64,000 nt of DNA from JACPYM01 sp963699175 (GTDB lineage Bacteria; Acidobacteriota; Blastocatellia; RBC074): positions 7,936,001 to 8,000,000 of the forward strand of contig OY969418.1 in assembly GCA_963699175.1 (NCBI GenBank), given 5' to 3'. How positions within the stretch are numbered: the first letter of the stretch is position 1; each line of letters starts with the position of its first letter. This document shows positions 34,811 through 44,649 of this stretch, in pieces. Made by a program: the position numbers and the translations under genes. The notes beneath the pieces are model-generated. The model had not been told where the DNA came from and made no database searches. It worked only from the letters and a program-made list of their open reading frames with translations.

Positions 34811-37800
34811 TCATCGCGCCACATAGTTGCTGCGCGTCAGCCTTGCTGCTGTGCCATCGGGATTAGTCACGATGGCGTCACGGTTGCCGAGCGGCGTGTT
34901 CTGCGTAGTCTTGACCGTAGCGATGATGGTGTCTTCTTCGATGCTGGTGACAGTCAAGGTAATCTGCGAGCCGCCCGCGCAGAAGGTATTGCAATCGAAG
35001 CGCAGCTTGGTGGTCTTGCTCGGATCAGGATTGTTGAAAAAGCCTGTGCCGGTGACCGTCACTGTAGCCTGGTTGAATTGCGGAATCTTCGCCGGAGTGA
35101 TGCTGGTGATCGCCAACGGTCGTGGCAAGACTTCGACCTGCGCTGGCGGATCGGTCGTGCTCGCAGCGCCTTTGGGATCGCGCACCGTTAGCGTGATCGA
35201 GTGAGCGCCCACAGGCAGCGTGACCTCTACGATGGCGCCTTCAGCGATTTTCACGCCTTTGTCTCTCCATTCGTAGCTCAGCGCGTCTAGATCGGGGTCG
35301 CTCGATGGCGAACCGTCCAGCTTGACGATAGCGCCAGCCTTAAGCGTCGCTTGTGCGGTTGCCGCGAGCGGAACCATCTTGGCGACCGGCGGCTTGTTGG
35401 CCGGTGGCCCGCCGCCGCCGCCACCGCCACCACCGCCTGGGCCAGGATCAGGCGGCCCGACCGGCCCTACGCCGGAGCCAGTCTCATCAGTTTCAATGTC
35501 GCTGAGCTGAATGCGGAAGGGCAGCGTAGTAAACGTGCCGCCTTTGCTGTCAGTCGCTACGACGCGCACATTGGTCGCCACTTCTTGATTGCCCTGGCGC
35601 GGCTCGATGATGAGTTTGGCTGTGCGCAAGATCGGATCGGGATTGTCAATTCGCGCGAAGGAGGGCGCGCCCGTCAAGCGGAAAGTGACAGCATCGTTGT
35701 TATCATCCTGTGCTTGTAGCGTGATCGTCTTGGTCTTGCCGGGAATGACGTATTGATCGTTCAGATTGGCCATCTTCGGCAGGAGGTTGCTTGGCACGCC
35801 GCCAATCTGCGGCAAGCTGGGCGCGCCTTTTTCGATGTTGATCTCCAGCTTCGCAGTGGCCACATTGCCCGCATTGTCGCGCGCTGTGAAGTTGACGATG
35901 GTTTTGCCGACCGGGAAGAGACTGCCTGGCGGTTTCGAGGCGGTCACTTGCACTTTACCGTCAACGTGGTCGTAAGCGGTCGGCAAGGTGTAGTTGATCG
36001 CAATGCCAGCCGCCGAACCCGCCGTTTTCTCAATATTCGAAGGCACACCGCTGATGACCGGCGGTTGTGTGTCGTTGACCTGGAACATGTAGACGTTTGG
36101 CTCGCTCGGTGTGTTATTGCCGTCGAGCACCGTCAGCCGCAGAACGTGGATGCCGACACCGAAGCGATAATCCAGGACTTTGGCCGTCGAAATCTCTTTG
36201 TCGCCGTCAAACCACTTGAAGCTGAGCGGATCATCCGCGCCATCGGGATCGCGCGAGACGCGACCATCCAGCCGCACGTTGTTGCCATTGGCCGAGCGCG
36301 CTTCCATGATCGCGTCAATCGTATCGAAATCTGCCACAGGCGGGCGATTGTTCGGATTGTTGCCCGGCGTGCGCAGCAAATAACTATCAGCATACGTCAG
36401 GATGTGCAGGTTAGCGCCGCCGTGCAAACCACCCGTCCACCCTCCATTGGCGACAGTGAAGCGCCCGGTGGAATTGACCAGATTGTTGTACCAGGGAAAG
36501 ACCGGCGAAGTAGCGTTGAACTTGAGCCAGCCCCGATGGCCTCTCAACAGTGTGTTGGTGATGGGCGGCGATTGCGCGTTGTTGCGCAGCGTGCCGAGCT
36601 TGACTTCCAACAACCCCATCGTCGCGCCGAACGAAGCGAGCAGGTCGTCGTAGAACGTCACGCCCAGCGAACCGCGCGTGTTGGGCGTTTCGAGAATGCT
36701 GATGGGCGGACGCGCGAAGCCGACGGTCGTCTGATTGTCCTGCTGATTCGGCACGCCGTTGAGCGCGAACGCGGCCGGCAGCCGGTCGTAGGTCGTGCCA
36801 TCAAAGACCAGATCGGTCGTCACGGCGTCGCTGTTGCGCGGCACGGCGCCGGCGGAATTCTTGGCCAGCGCGATAGCGTTGTAGCTGGCGACCAGTCCGG
36901 TAGTCTGCTCGGCGACCTGCGCGCTGCCGATGAGATAGTTGTACTGTGTCGGTTGCGCGCGCCAGTCAATCGCCACCGCCATCAGCCAGCCTTTCTGATT
37001 GGCCGCATATTCGTTGGCATCGAACGTCGTCGTCTGGTTCGGTTCCAGCACGATGATCGCTTCGTTCATCAATGGCGGTTCGATTAGGCCGGTGAAGTAA
37101 AGGCGCAAGCGTGCACGCTGCGTCGGGTGCGTGTTGGTCAGGCAGATGTGTGTGCGGCCGTAAATGCCGCTGGCGAAGCGCGTGAAGAGCAAAATACTGC
37201 CCGCCTTCAATTCACTTGCGCCCAAAGAGCCGCCCACCGCTTCGGGCTGGTTACTGGTCAGCGGATTGTTCGGCGCGCCTGGCGGCTGAATGATCGGCAC
37301 GGTCATACGGAACGAGTCCACCCAACTCAAAGCCTGCATCGGGCGCGCACTGTGCAACGGCCCCTGACTCGCAATGCTGCTCTCGGTCAAGCTCAGACCA
37401 AGCACGGGCACAGCTCTGTTATCCAAGTTAGCCGCGAAAGTGGCATAGCCTTGCCGCTGCGCCGTGACGATACTGTTGAACGGCGCGCCGCTCCAGACGT
37501 TGGTGATCGGCGAGTTGATGCCGCAGCCGCTCTCGACGATTTGCGGATAGGGCCTGCCGCTTTGATCGAGCAGCACGGCGTCAAATTTGACGTTGGGCGT
37601 GGCCGCCGTCGCCAGATTGCTCGGCGGGCTGTAGATCGCCACATCGGTCTTGCGCGCCGCGTCACCGCCGGTCGCGTTCGGATCTTGATTTTGCAGGTTG
37701 TCCACCGCGACCTGTTTTGGCAAGCGGTCATATTCGGTGTTGTTGAAGAGCACTTCGGCCACGGCCTCGTTCACCAGACGCGCGCCGCCACCGGTACGCT

Positions 37801-38374
37801 TGGCCACGCCGACTGCGTTGTAGGTCACCTCAAAGCCCCGCGCGTCACGATAGCTGGCGCTACCGATCAACCAATTGAATTGCATAGGCAAGCCAGTCGA
37901 ACTCACCGCCAGCGCCATCAAGTAACCGGTCTGGTTTGGACTCATGTCGCTTGCCAGCAGCGTACGCGTCTGATTCGCGGCCAGCGTGACGAAGTCCGTC
38001 TCAATCACGCAGCCGTGCACCCAAGCCAGCCGCACGGCCACGCCGTCGCGCGGGTGCGTATTGGTCAGGGTAATCAACGTGTTGACGTTGCTCGCCTGGC
38101 TCGTGTTGCTGGTGTACTTGTGGAAGAAGAGAAGGCTGCCCGCTTTGGAACTGCTAGCGGCGCTGCGTTGCGCGTTCGAGCCGACGTTAGGAATGCCCGG
38201 CCCGATTTGCGGATCACCTTGGGCGGCGACGGTCGTGGCCTGGTTGCGCCAAGCCGTCAAGCCAAGGATCAAGAGCGCCAGCGTGAGCAGTGAGGCAAAG
38301 ACTAAACGGGAGTAGTTGGGTGAATGTGTATGTGTAGCCAATTGATTATTCAACTTCCTAAACAGTGAGTGCAT
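34811..38374 (-). CDS. large secreted multi-domain surface protein with PKD, HYR and IPT/TIG-like domains
   Basis: 1187 residues from ATG 38374, preceded by GGGGAGG at a good distance. A signal sequence is visible near residues 25-50 (FASLLTLALLILGLTAW). Two related units of about 300 residues follow, each starting with a GS(L/I)LLF segment and containing NTHP, then an NQT motif, a YNYLIGSA-like block and a DRLP motif. Next are a PKD-like domain (FDTIDAIMEARSANG...), a HYR-like domain (PPVISGVPSNIEKTAG), a cadherin-like segment, a poly-glycine/proline linker (ten Gly in a row), a second PKD, and a C-terminal IPT/TIG-like domain (ITSITPAKIPQFNQATVTVTG). No enzyme motif is seen. An adhesive or structural role at the cell surface is likely. 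Confidence 0.75.
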   Translation of the reverse strand: MHSLFRKLNNQLATHTHSPNYSRLVFASLLTLALLILGLTAWRNQATTVAAQGDPQIGPGIPNVGSNAQRSAASSSKAGSLLFFHKYTSNTSQASNVNTLITLTNTHPRDGVAVRLAWVHGCVIETDFVTLAANQTRTLLASDMSPNQTGYLMALAVSSTGLPMQFNWLIGSASYRDARGFEVTYNAVGVAKRTGGGARLVNEAVAEVLFNNTEYDRLPKQVAVDNLQNQDPNATGGDAARKTDVAIYSPPSNLATAATPNVKFDAVLLDQSGRPYPQIVESGCGINSPITNVWSGAPFNSIVTAQRQGYATFAANLDNRAVPVLGLSLTESSIASQGPLHSARPMQALSWVDSFRMTVPIIQPPGAPNNPLTSNQPEAVGGSLGASELKAGSILLFTRFASGIYGRTHICLTNTHPTQRARLRLYFTGLIEPPLMNEAIIVLEPNQTTTFDANEYAANQKGWLMAVAIDWRAQPTQYNYLIGSAQVAEQTTGLVASYNAIALAKNSAGAVPRNSDAVTTDLVFDGTTYDRLPAAFALNGVPNQQDNQTTVGFARPPISILETPNTRGSLGVTFYDDLLASFGATMGLLEVKLGTLRNNAQSPPITNTLLRGHRGWLKFNATSPVFPWYNNLVNSTGRFTVANGGWTGGLHGGANLHILTYADSYLLRTPGNNPNNRPPVADFDTIDAIMEARSANGNNVRLDGRVSRDPDGADDPLSFKWFDGDKEISTAKVLDYRFGVGIHVLRLTVLDGNNTPSEPNVYMFQVNDTQPPVISGVPSNIEKTAGSAAGIAINYTLPTAYDHVDGKVQVTASKPPGSLFPVGKTIVNFTARDNAGNVATAKLEINIEKGAPSLPQIGGVPSNLLPKMANLNDQYVIPGKTKTITLQAQDDNNDAVTFRLTGAPSFARIDNPDPILRTAKLIIEPRQGNQEVATNVRVVATDSKGGTFTTLPFRIQLSDIETDETGSGVGPVGPPDPGPGGGGGGGGGGPPANKPPVAKMVPLAATAQATLKAGAIVKLDGSPSSDPDLDALSYEWRDKGVKIAEGAIVEVTLPVGAHSITLTVRDPKGAASTTDPPAQVEVLPRPLAITSITPAKIPQFNQATVTVTGTGFFNNPDPSKTTKLRFDCNTFCAGGSQITLTVTSIEEDTIIATVKTTQNTPLGNRDAIVTNPDGTAARLTRSNYVAR

Positions 38375-38779
38375 GTAGAAACCTCCCCATTGGCAACCGT
38401 CGAACTCTTCGGTCAGGTTCCAAACCATGCCGAACACGACTTCCCGCCAAAGCGGGAACCAAGTAGAAGGGGCATGAAGAGTAAACGCGCTGTGTTTTCA
38501 AGTGGCTCGACCGGCGGGGCAGGCGGTGAAGCTGGATCAAAGGTACGCGACGACAATCTAAACGGTCGCCGCACGTACAAACGGCGGTTCGATTCAGTTT
38601 CGGGGTAGCTTGTAAGTTTGTAGACTATTGAGGTCGTGAGGGGCACGTCCAAACGCGCCGCAGATTAGCATAAGCCCCCACCGGTCGCAAGCCGATTTCT
38701 AATCACAACTTGACGAGTTGCTACCGTCGCTGGAGTCTCTAACTACAACGTATCACTACTGAGTGGATGGGCGACTGAT
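38375..38779. other. non-coding leader region with hairpin
   Basis: 405 bases between the start of the large surface protein gene and the stop of the ABC ATPase gene. It contains a small stem-loop (ttcccgc 38441-38447, gcgggaa 38452-38458) about 70 bases upstream of the ATG at 38374. No gene or confident promoter is seen. Confidence 0.5.
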
Positions 38780-39469
38780 TTATTGCTCCTGCGCAATCTT
38801 GCCATCCAGCATCTGCATCCGCCGGTCAGCCAAGTGCAGAAAACGTGAGTCGTGTGTGACCAAACAGACTGTTGTTCCCGCTGCGTGCAGTTCCTTCAAG
38901 AGCTTCATTACTACTTCGCCGCTGGCCGAATCCAAGTTGCCAGTCGGTTCATCGGCCAGCAGGATTGTTGGCTGGCCGACGATGGCACGCGCGATGGCTA
39001 CGAGTTGTTGGTGGCCGCCTGAAAGCTGGCTCGGACGGTTGCGCGCGCGGTCAGCGATGCCGACACGTTCTAGCGCGCGGGTAACGCGCTCTTTGCGTTC
39101 GCCGGGTTTGACGTTCATGTAGCTGAGCGGCTGTTCGATGTTCTCGAAGACAGACATATCGCCGATCAGGTTGAAATTTTGGAAGACGAAGCCAATGTCC
39201 TGGTTGCGCATCTTTGCGCGGTCGGCAAGCTTTAAACTCTGGACGGGCTGATTTTTGAAGCAGTAGACGCCAGTGGTAGCCGAATCCAGCAGACCCATAA
39301 TCGCCAGCAGCGTGGATTTGCCACAGCCCGATGGGCCAAAGATGGTGACAAACTCACCCTGCTGAAGGGTTAAATCAATCCCGTTGAGCACAGGCGTATC
39401 AACTTTGCCGTTGCGAAAAACTTTGGTCAAGTCTTCCATCAATACCAGCGGAAAGCCATTTCCAGTCAT
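38780..39469 (-). CDS. ABC transporter ATPase of the LolD/MacB type, without partner permease
   Basis: 229 residues. Walker A GPSGCGKST (45-53), Q-loop GFVFQNFNLIGDMSVFENI, signature LSGGHQQLVAIARA, Walker B ILLADEPTGNLD and switch LVTHDSR. The EPTGNLDS sequence and size put it with the LolD/MacB/FtsE group that serves lipoprotein release and efflux permeases. The signature has His where Gln is usual (SGGHQQ). No FtsX/MacB-type permease is encoded on either side, so it is an orphan here. GGGAG lies about 11 bases before the ATG. It is divergent from the HZS-like gene. Confidence 0.9.
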   Translation of the reverse strand: MTGNGFPLVLMEDLTKVFRNGKVDTPVLNGIDLTLQQGEFVTIFGPSGCGKSTLLAIMGLLDSATTGVYCFKNQPVQSLKLADRAKMRNQDIGFVFQNFNLIGDMSVFENIEQPLSYMNVKPGERKERVTRALERVGIADRARNRPSQLSGGHQQLVAIARAIVGQPTILLADEPTGNLDSASGEVVMKLLKELHAAGTTVCLVTHDSRFLHLADRRMQMLDGKIAQEQ

Positions 39470-39584
39470 AGTAGGTGTAACTCCCCTCTCAAGAATACAT
39501 TGTCAGGATGGCAGTTAGTGTTGCTGTCGGACTTTACGTTTCAATGAACGAGAAAGTTCTTAATTCTTTCATAGTTCACTTGAA

Positions 39585-39614
39585 TTGACAGGTGGCGAGA
39601 CCGTCCCGCACAAT
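39585..39614 (+). promoter_or_regulatory. candidate promoter for the HZS-alpha-like gene
   Basis: TTGACA at 39585-39590 and CACAAT at 39609-39614 (four of six matches to TATAAT) with an 18-base spacer, in the divergent gap 39470-39722 and about 100 bases before the coding start. Weak consensus-based call. Confidence 0.28.
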
Positions 39615-39722
39615 CGCGCTCGTCACATCGCTCCATTCACACCCATAAACTTTACTACTCGTGCGCGTTCTCAAACGTTCATGCGTTCAATACGCAGACA
39701 GGAGAAATGAGTATGCGCTTTC

Positions 39723-42605
39723 TTGAGGTCTTTTTCTGTGCGGATTTATAAGTCGGGCGCGCTGGCTGCGGCTCTCCTGCTGGTTTTGCTGCCAGGCGCT
39801 TTTCAATCTACTTTCAAAACGGCCACAGCACAAAACGCTTTGCCCACGTTGATGTTTGTCACGCAGCCACCCTTTGGCAAAGATTTCATCTCGATCAACG
39901 CAGTCTTTGGCAATCATCAACCACGAACCGGCCTGGCTCCGCGTGGCGGCGATCTGTGGATTCGCTATAGCGACAGCGCGCTGCGCAATCTGACGCAAGA
40001 GGCGGGCTACGGCACGAAGACTGGCGAAGAGGTCACAGTGCGCGAGCCGAGCGTGCATTGGTCGGGCGCGAAGGCGCTCTTTGCGATGGCGATTGGCGGG
40101 ACGACCAAAGACGACCTGTCGCCAGTCTACTATCAAATTTACGAAGTCACGGGCATCGGCCAGAGCGAGCAAGTGAAGATCGTGCGGTTGCCGCAGCCAA
40201 GGGACAGTAACAACGTCTCGCCGCTCTACGGCACGGATGACCGTGTCATCTTCACCTCGGATCGCCCACACAACGCGGACAAAGCCAGCTATCCGCAACT
40301 CGACGAATACGAATCGCAGCCGACCAACACAGGCATTTGGTCAATGAACGCGGACGGTTCAGATTTGCGCTTGCTCGATCACGCCGTGTCGGGCGATTTC
40401 ACGCCGATCATCGGAGCGGATGGGCGGTTGGTCTTCACGCGTTGGGATCATTTGCAGCGCGACCAGCAGAGCGCTGGCGGGGTCGAGCAACAGTTCAAGC
40501 CATTCAATTACGCTTCGGAGAACAGCGACGACAAGTTGAATCAGGCCGAAGAGATTTTCCCCGAACCGTGGGCTGTATCAAGCGGCAGCACGATTCATAG
40601 ACAGCGCATTAACCAGTTTTTCCCGTGGCAGATGAACGAAGATGGCACGGAACTGGAAACGCTCAATCACATCGGGCGGCACGAGCTGCTGGCCTACTTC
40701 GATTCGTCACGCGACGGCTTGCCCGAATTCGTCGCGCCAAGCGCGCGGCGCACGACGTTGAGCTTTTTGCAGATCAAAGAAGACCCGACGCGCCCCGGCT
40801 ACTTCATCGGCACCAACGCGCCTGAGTTTTCTACGCACGCCGCCGGGCAAATCGTCGCGCTCAACGCGCCGAGGACAGCCAGCGCCGATCAAATGCAGCT
40901 CGAATATCTGACCGATCCCGCCACACGCACTTACATCGAAGATGGCCAGCCGCCGCCCGCGAATCATTCCGGCTTGTTCCGCAACCCCACACCACTGTCG
41001 AACGGCGCGCTGATCGCAGTGCACACGAGTTCGCCTTACGAAGACAGGACGCAGAATGGGCCGCTCACTTCGCGTTACGACTTTCATCTGACGCGCATGT
41101 TGCCGCCCACACAGAGCAAGCCTTACTGGACGCCGGGCGAGCGCGTGATTCCCGGTGGCATCACGAAGACAATTACCTATTTTGACAATCAAACCTACGG
41201 CCAACTCAATTACAGCGGCCCGCTTTGGGAACTAGACCCTGTTGAAGTCCGTGTGCGGCCACGCCCGGCAAGGCTCACCACGCCATTGCCGGAGATCGAA
41301 GCCAGCATCTTGCAACAGGAGCTTGGCGGCCAAGCCGGCGTCGAACAATTCAAGACCTTTCTCGAAGCGCGCAATCTGGCTTTGATCGTCAGCCGCAATG
41401 TCACGCGTCGCGCCGACAAACAGCAAGACTACAACCTGCGCGTAGTCGGTGGCGTGCAAACTGCCGAGCCGAACAGTTCGCCGGTTGACATCCAGTACTT
41501 TCAAATTTTGCAGGGCGACTTGTTGCGCGGCTACAACGCCTTCAACAAAGGTCGCCGCCCTATCGCGCAAACGCTGCACGACGGTCTGCTGCCAAGCGCG
41601 CCCAACGCGCCACCCGGCAGCGTGCAGATCGCCAGTGATGGCAGTGTCGCGGCGTTTGTTCCGGCGCGCCGCGCGCTTTCCTGGCAGATCAACAAACCTA
41701 ACGGCGAAGGCGTTGTGCGCGAGCGTTATTGGCTGACGCTTCAACCGGGCGAGCTTCGTTCGTGCACCAATTGCCACGGCCTCAATACGACCGATGTGGT
41801 GTTGCGTCAAACCGCGCCCACCAACCCGCCACAAGCCTTGCGCGAGCTGGCGCGCTGGTATCGTGCGAATTATCCCGCGCCGGTCAAACGCGCCGTGCAT
41901 CTGGCCGCCGCGAGCTTTTATGGCGCGTTGCTGGCACCGGAATCTATCGTGGCAGTGTTTGGCGCTGGTTTGGCGACGGAGACTCTGATGGCGGCCAACC
42001 CCTTGCCAACCTCACTGGCGGGCACGACGGTCAAAGTGAAAGACAGCGTCGGTGTCGAGCGTGCAGCGTCGCTCTTCTTTGTGTCGCCCACGCAGGTGAA
42101 TTACCTGTTGCCAGCGGGCATTGCACGCGGGTTGGCCACGGTGACGATCACCAACGGCAATGGGGAAGTCAGCTTGAGTACGATTCAGATCGGCACGACC
42201 GCGCCGGGCTTGTTTGCGGCGAATGCCACGGGCAATGGCCTGGCCGCCGCCGTTGTGTTGCGGGTGAAAGCTGACGGGACGCAGCAGTTTGAGCCAATCG
42301 GCCAATTCGATCCGCAGCAGAGTCGCTTTATCGCGCGCCCAATTGATTTGGGCGCAGTGAACGAACAGGTCTTTCTGATTTTGTATGGCTCAGGCTGGCG
42401 CCATAGGGGGGCGCTTGAAAACGTCAGCGTGAAAGTTGGAGGCTTGAGCACCTCTGTGACGTTCGCCGCCGCGCAGGGAAGCCTGCTCGGTTTCGATCAA
42501 ATCAATGCGCGCTTGCCCCGCAGCTTGGCGGGACGCGGCGAGGTAGAAGTGAGCCTGAGTGTCGAAGGCAAAGCGGCGAACGTGGTGAAAGTGAGCATTA
42601 AGTAA
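39723..42605 (+). CDS. secreted propeller protein related to hydrazine synthase alpha subunit, with CxxCH motif and TIGR03437 C-terminal domain
   Basis: 960 residues if TTG 39723 is used; GTG 39738 is an alternative. An ATG at 39713 has an ideal GGAG 8 bases upstream but is in the wrong frame (see findings). A signal peptide is clear (LAAALLLVLLPGAFQ). Residues about 60-560 are propeller-like with PLYGTDDRVIFTSDRPHN, IWSMNADGSDLRLLDH and FTRWDHLQRDQQS, as in proteins annotated as hydrazine synthase alpha/middle-domain-like. A single haem motif C681-TN-C684-H685 lies in SCTNCHG. From about 731 to the end is the Solibacter-type TIGR03437 domain (SIVAVFGAGLATET, VSPTQVNYLLPAG, FLILYGSGW, QINARLPRSLAGRGEVEV). 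Hydrazine synthesis itself is very unlikely; the real function is unknown. Confidence 0.75.
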   Translation: MRSFSVRIYKSGALAAALLLVLLPGAFQSTFKTATAQNALPTLMFVTQPPFGKDFISINAVFGNHQPRTGLAPRGGDLWIRYSDSALRNLTQEAGYGTKTGEEVTVREPSVHWSGAKALFAMAIGGTTKDDLSPVYYQIYEVTGIGQSEQVKIVRLPQPRDSNNVSPLYGTDDRVIFTSDRPHNADKASYPQLDEYESQPTNTGIWSMNADGSDLRLLDHAVSGDFTPIIGADGRLVFTRWDHLQRDQQSAGGVEQQFKPFNYASENSDDKLNQAEEIFPEPWAVSSGSTIHRQRINQFFPWQMNEDGTELETLNHIGRHELLAYFDSSRDGLPEFVAPSARRTTLSFLQIKEDPTRPGYFIGTNAPEFSTHAAGQIVALNAPRTASADQMQLEYLTDPATRTYIEDGQPPPANHSGLFRNPTPLSNGALIAVHTSSPYEDRTQNGPLTSRYDFHLTRMLPPTQSKPYWTPGERVIPGGITKTITYFDNQTYGQLNYSGPLWELDPVEVRVRPRPARLTTPLPEIEASILQQELGGQAGVEQFKTFLEARNLALIVSRNVTRRADKQQDYNLRVVGGVQTAEPNSSPVDIQYFQILQGDLLRGYNAFNKGRRPIAQTLHDGLLPSAPNAPPGSVQIASDGSVAAFVPARRALSWQINKPNGEGVVRERYWLTLQPGELRSCTNCHGLNTTDVVLRQTAPTNPPQALRELARWYRANYPAPVKRAVHLAAASFYGALLAPESIVAVFGAGLATETLMAANPLPTSLAGTTVKVKDSVGVERAASLFFVSPTQVNYLLPAGIARGLATVTITNGNGEVSLSTIQIGTTAPGLFAANATGNGLAAAVVLRVKADGTQQFEPIGQFDPQQSRFIARPIDLGAVNEQVFLILYGSGWRHRGALENVSVKVGGLSTSVTFAAAQGSLLGFDQINARLPRSLAGRGEVEVSLSVEGKAANVVKVSIK

Positions 42606-42627
42606 CAAGTGTACTCGACGCTTCGCC

Positions 42628-44301
42628 TCACTGTTTTTGCGCGCCCGCTGTGGTTCCGCTGCCAGCTGGTGCGCTCTTCTGCGCGGCCTTCGCCGCTTCG
42701 ACCATCTTCTCGACATCGGCCAACAGCTTCTTCGCATCATAGACGATACCGTCTTTGATCGTGTACTTCACACCGCCGACGCGCTCAGGCGTGTTGGTCT
42801 GATCGTTCAGCCGAATCGCGCCCGTACCGTAAAGCACTTTGAAATTAGCCAGCGGGTTTTCGGGCACGATCACCAGATCGGCCAGGAAGCCCGGTCGAAT
42901 CAAGCCGAATTCGAGCGGGCGTTTTTGCTGCTCGCTCAATAGTGATGCGCCATTGAAGGTCGCCGAGCGGATCACTTCAAGCGGGTGGAAGCCTGCCTCC
43001 TGCAACAACTCAAACTCCCGGATGTAATCGAAGCCGTAGAGTTTGTAGATAAAGCCCGAATCGCTGCCCGTTGTCACACGCCCACCGCGATTCTTGAATT
43101 CGTTGATGAACGCCATCCAGAGACGATAATTGTTTTTCCATTCAATCTCGTCTTGCGTCGTCCAGTTGAACCAGTATGAGCCGTGCGCCTCGCGGCTCGG
43201 TGTGTAGAACTTCCAGAGCGAGGGCAGTGTGTAGCGGTCGTGCCATTCGGCGCGCATCGCCCGCGCCAGATCGCGGCTGGCTTCGTAGATCGTCATCGTC
43301 GGATCGAGCGTGAAGCCGAGCTTGACCAACTCATCCATCACTTCGTTCCACTTCTTGCTGCCTGGCGGCGCAGCCTGTTTCCACAAGCGTCCGGCCTGAC
43401 CGAAGCGATGCTGCTCGTCGTTGTAGTTGTAATCGAGCGGGAAGTCCTGAATGATGCGGTCGGTGAAAAGCGATTCGGGCAAGCCATACCAATGCTCCAT
43501 TGAACCCAAGCCCATGCGCGCGCCTTGCAAAATGTTCAAGCGCGCGATGCCCATCTGCGCCAGATGTGTGGTCGTACCGAGGTTGAGTTGATTGGCTTCG
43601 CCCACAATTGCACCGAAGATTGGTGGATCATAGAGCGGGATATTGCCGATGATTTTGAAGCCGTCTGCGCCCTTCTGCTTTGCCCAACGCACATACTCAC
43701 GTGCGGCTTCGGGCGTATTGATTGGGCCTTTGTCCCAGCCATTGCCGGGCGTGGTGTAGACAATGAGGCGCGGCGCGACAATCTTGTTTTGTGCGCTGCG
43801 CTCGCGTTCGCGCAACGTCCAATCAATACCATTCATCGAGCCAGGATCGCGCACTGTTGTCACGCCGTGCGCCAGCCAGAGCTTGTACACATATTCCGCC
43901 GGAGTACCTTGCGCGCTGCCGCCGATATGGCCGTGGCAATCTACGAAGCCGGGCATCAGATACATTCCGCTCGCGTCAATTTCCTTCGTGCCTTTGGCCG
44001 GGCGTGCGGCTTCACGGATTGGCACTTTGGGGAAACCGACGCTGCGAATCTCTTTGATGCGGTTGTTTTCGATGACTAGATCAACCGGGCCTTGTGGCGG
44101 CGCGCCTGTGCCGTCAATCATCATTGCGCCGCGAATTACCAATCGCTCAAACGGGCCTTCGCCTTCGTCGGCGCGACGGTCAGGCGCGGGCGTAACCTGA
44201 CGCGGACTCTGGGCGAGCGCAGCCACTTGGCTCGGTGCAACGACGAGCGCTGTAATTAGCAGTATCAGCAATGGATGGCGTGTGATGGGGTGAGCATGCA
44301 T
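42628..44301 (-). CDS. secreted amidohydrolase family metalloenzyme
   Basis: 557 residues from ATG 44301 (preceded by GGAG); an upstream extension of the open frame lacks features. The signal peptide is LLILLITALVVAPSQVAALAQS. The metal-binding HxH is in MPGFVDCHGHIGG, followed by the typical LAHGVTTVRDPGS. Later TTHLAQMGIARL provides a further His, and the C-terminal TTGSDSGFIYKLYG carries the Asp near the end of the barrel. The composite domain around the barrel (MMIDGTG, GFLADLVIVPENPL) is that of imidazolonepropionase/dihydroorotase-like amidohydrolases. It would act in the periplasm; the substrate is unknown. Convergent with the HZS-like gene, 22 bases apart. Confidence 0.85.
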   Translation of the reverse strand: MHAHPITRHPLLILLITALVVAPSQVAALAQSPRQVTPAPDRRADEGEGPFERLVIRGAMMIDGTGAPPQGPVDLVIENNRIKEIRSVGFPKVPIREAARPAKGTKEIDASGMYLMPGFVDCHGHIGGSAQGTPAEYVYKLWLAHGVTTVRDPGSMNGIDWTLRERERSAQNKIVAPRLIVYTTPGNGWDKGPINTPEAAREYVRWAKQKGADGFKIIGNIPLYDPPIFGAIVGEANQLNLGTTTHLAQMGIARLNILQGARMGLGSMEHWYGLPESLFTDRIIQDFPLDYNYNDEQHRFGQAGRLWKQAAPPGSKKWNEVMDELVKLGFTLDPTMTIYEASRDLARAMRAEWHDRYTLPSLWKFYTPSREAHGSYWFNWTTQDEIEWKNNYRLWMAFINEFKNRGGRVTTGSDSGFIYKLYGFDYIREFELLQEAGFHPLEVIRSATFNGASLLSEQQKRPLEFGLIRPGFLADLVIVPENPLANFKVLYGTGAIRLNDQTNTPERVGGVKYTIKDGIVYDAKKLLADVEKMVEAAKAAQKSAPAGSGTTAGAQKQ

Positions 44302-44649
44302 TGGTTTTCTCCTTACCAAACGAAAACTGTTCGATACGTCGGAAAATGTGCAGGGAAGTTTGTCGAAATGCAGACTACCCCGATGAAGAGTATGAGTAAA
44401 GGCTTTAGCTGCAAGCCTTGCACCATATCGTCTAAGTGGATCACCGAATCGGGCAGGAAGATGGTAGGAAAACCTGGAAAATCTATGTTCGGCTGCGACA
44501 ACTCTTGTGACTGGCGGCTTTGCAATTATTGAAACCATTTGGCACATTCGTTGCTCTTATCTAGCGCGTTATAAAAAGCGAAGCGCCTGAGGCTAATATC
44601 ACACGCGCCAAGCTGAGAATTTTTTGATAAGATTGCTGGCAGTCAAGCT

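Noticed and set aside
35753..38293. Two long plus-strand frames (444 and 388 codons) opposite the large surface protein
   Set aside because: Arg/His/Val-rich translations with no motif, typical antisense shadows in GC-rich DNA; the minus-strand gene has a signal peptide and domains.
39723..42605. True hydrazine synthase (anammox) function
   Set aside because: Similarity covers only the propeller; only one haem motif is seen, no beta/gamma subunits are nearby, and a TIGR03437 domain is fused.
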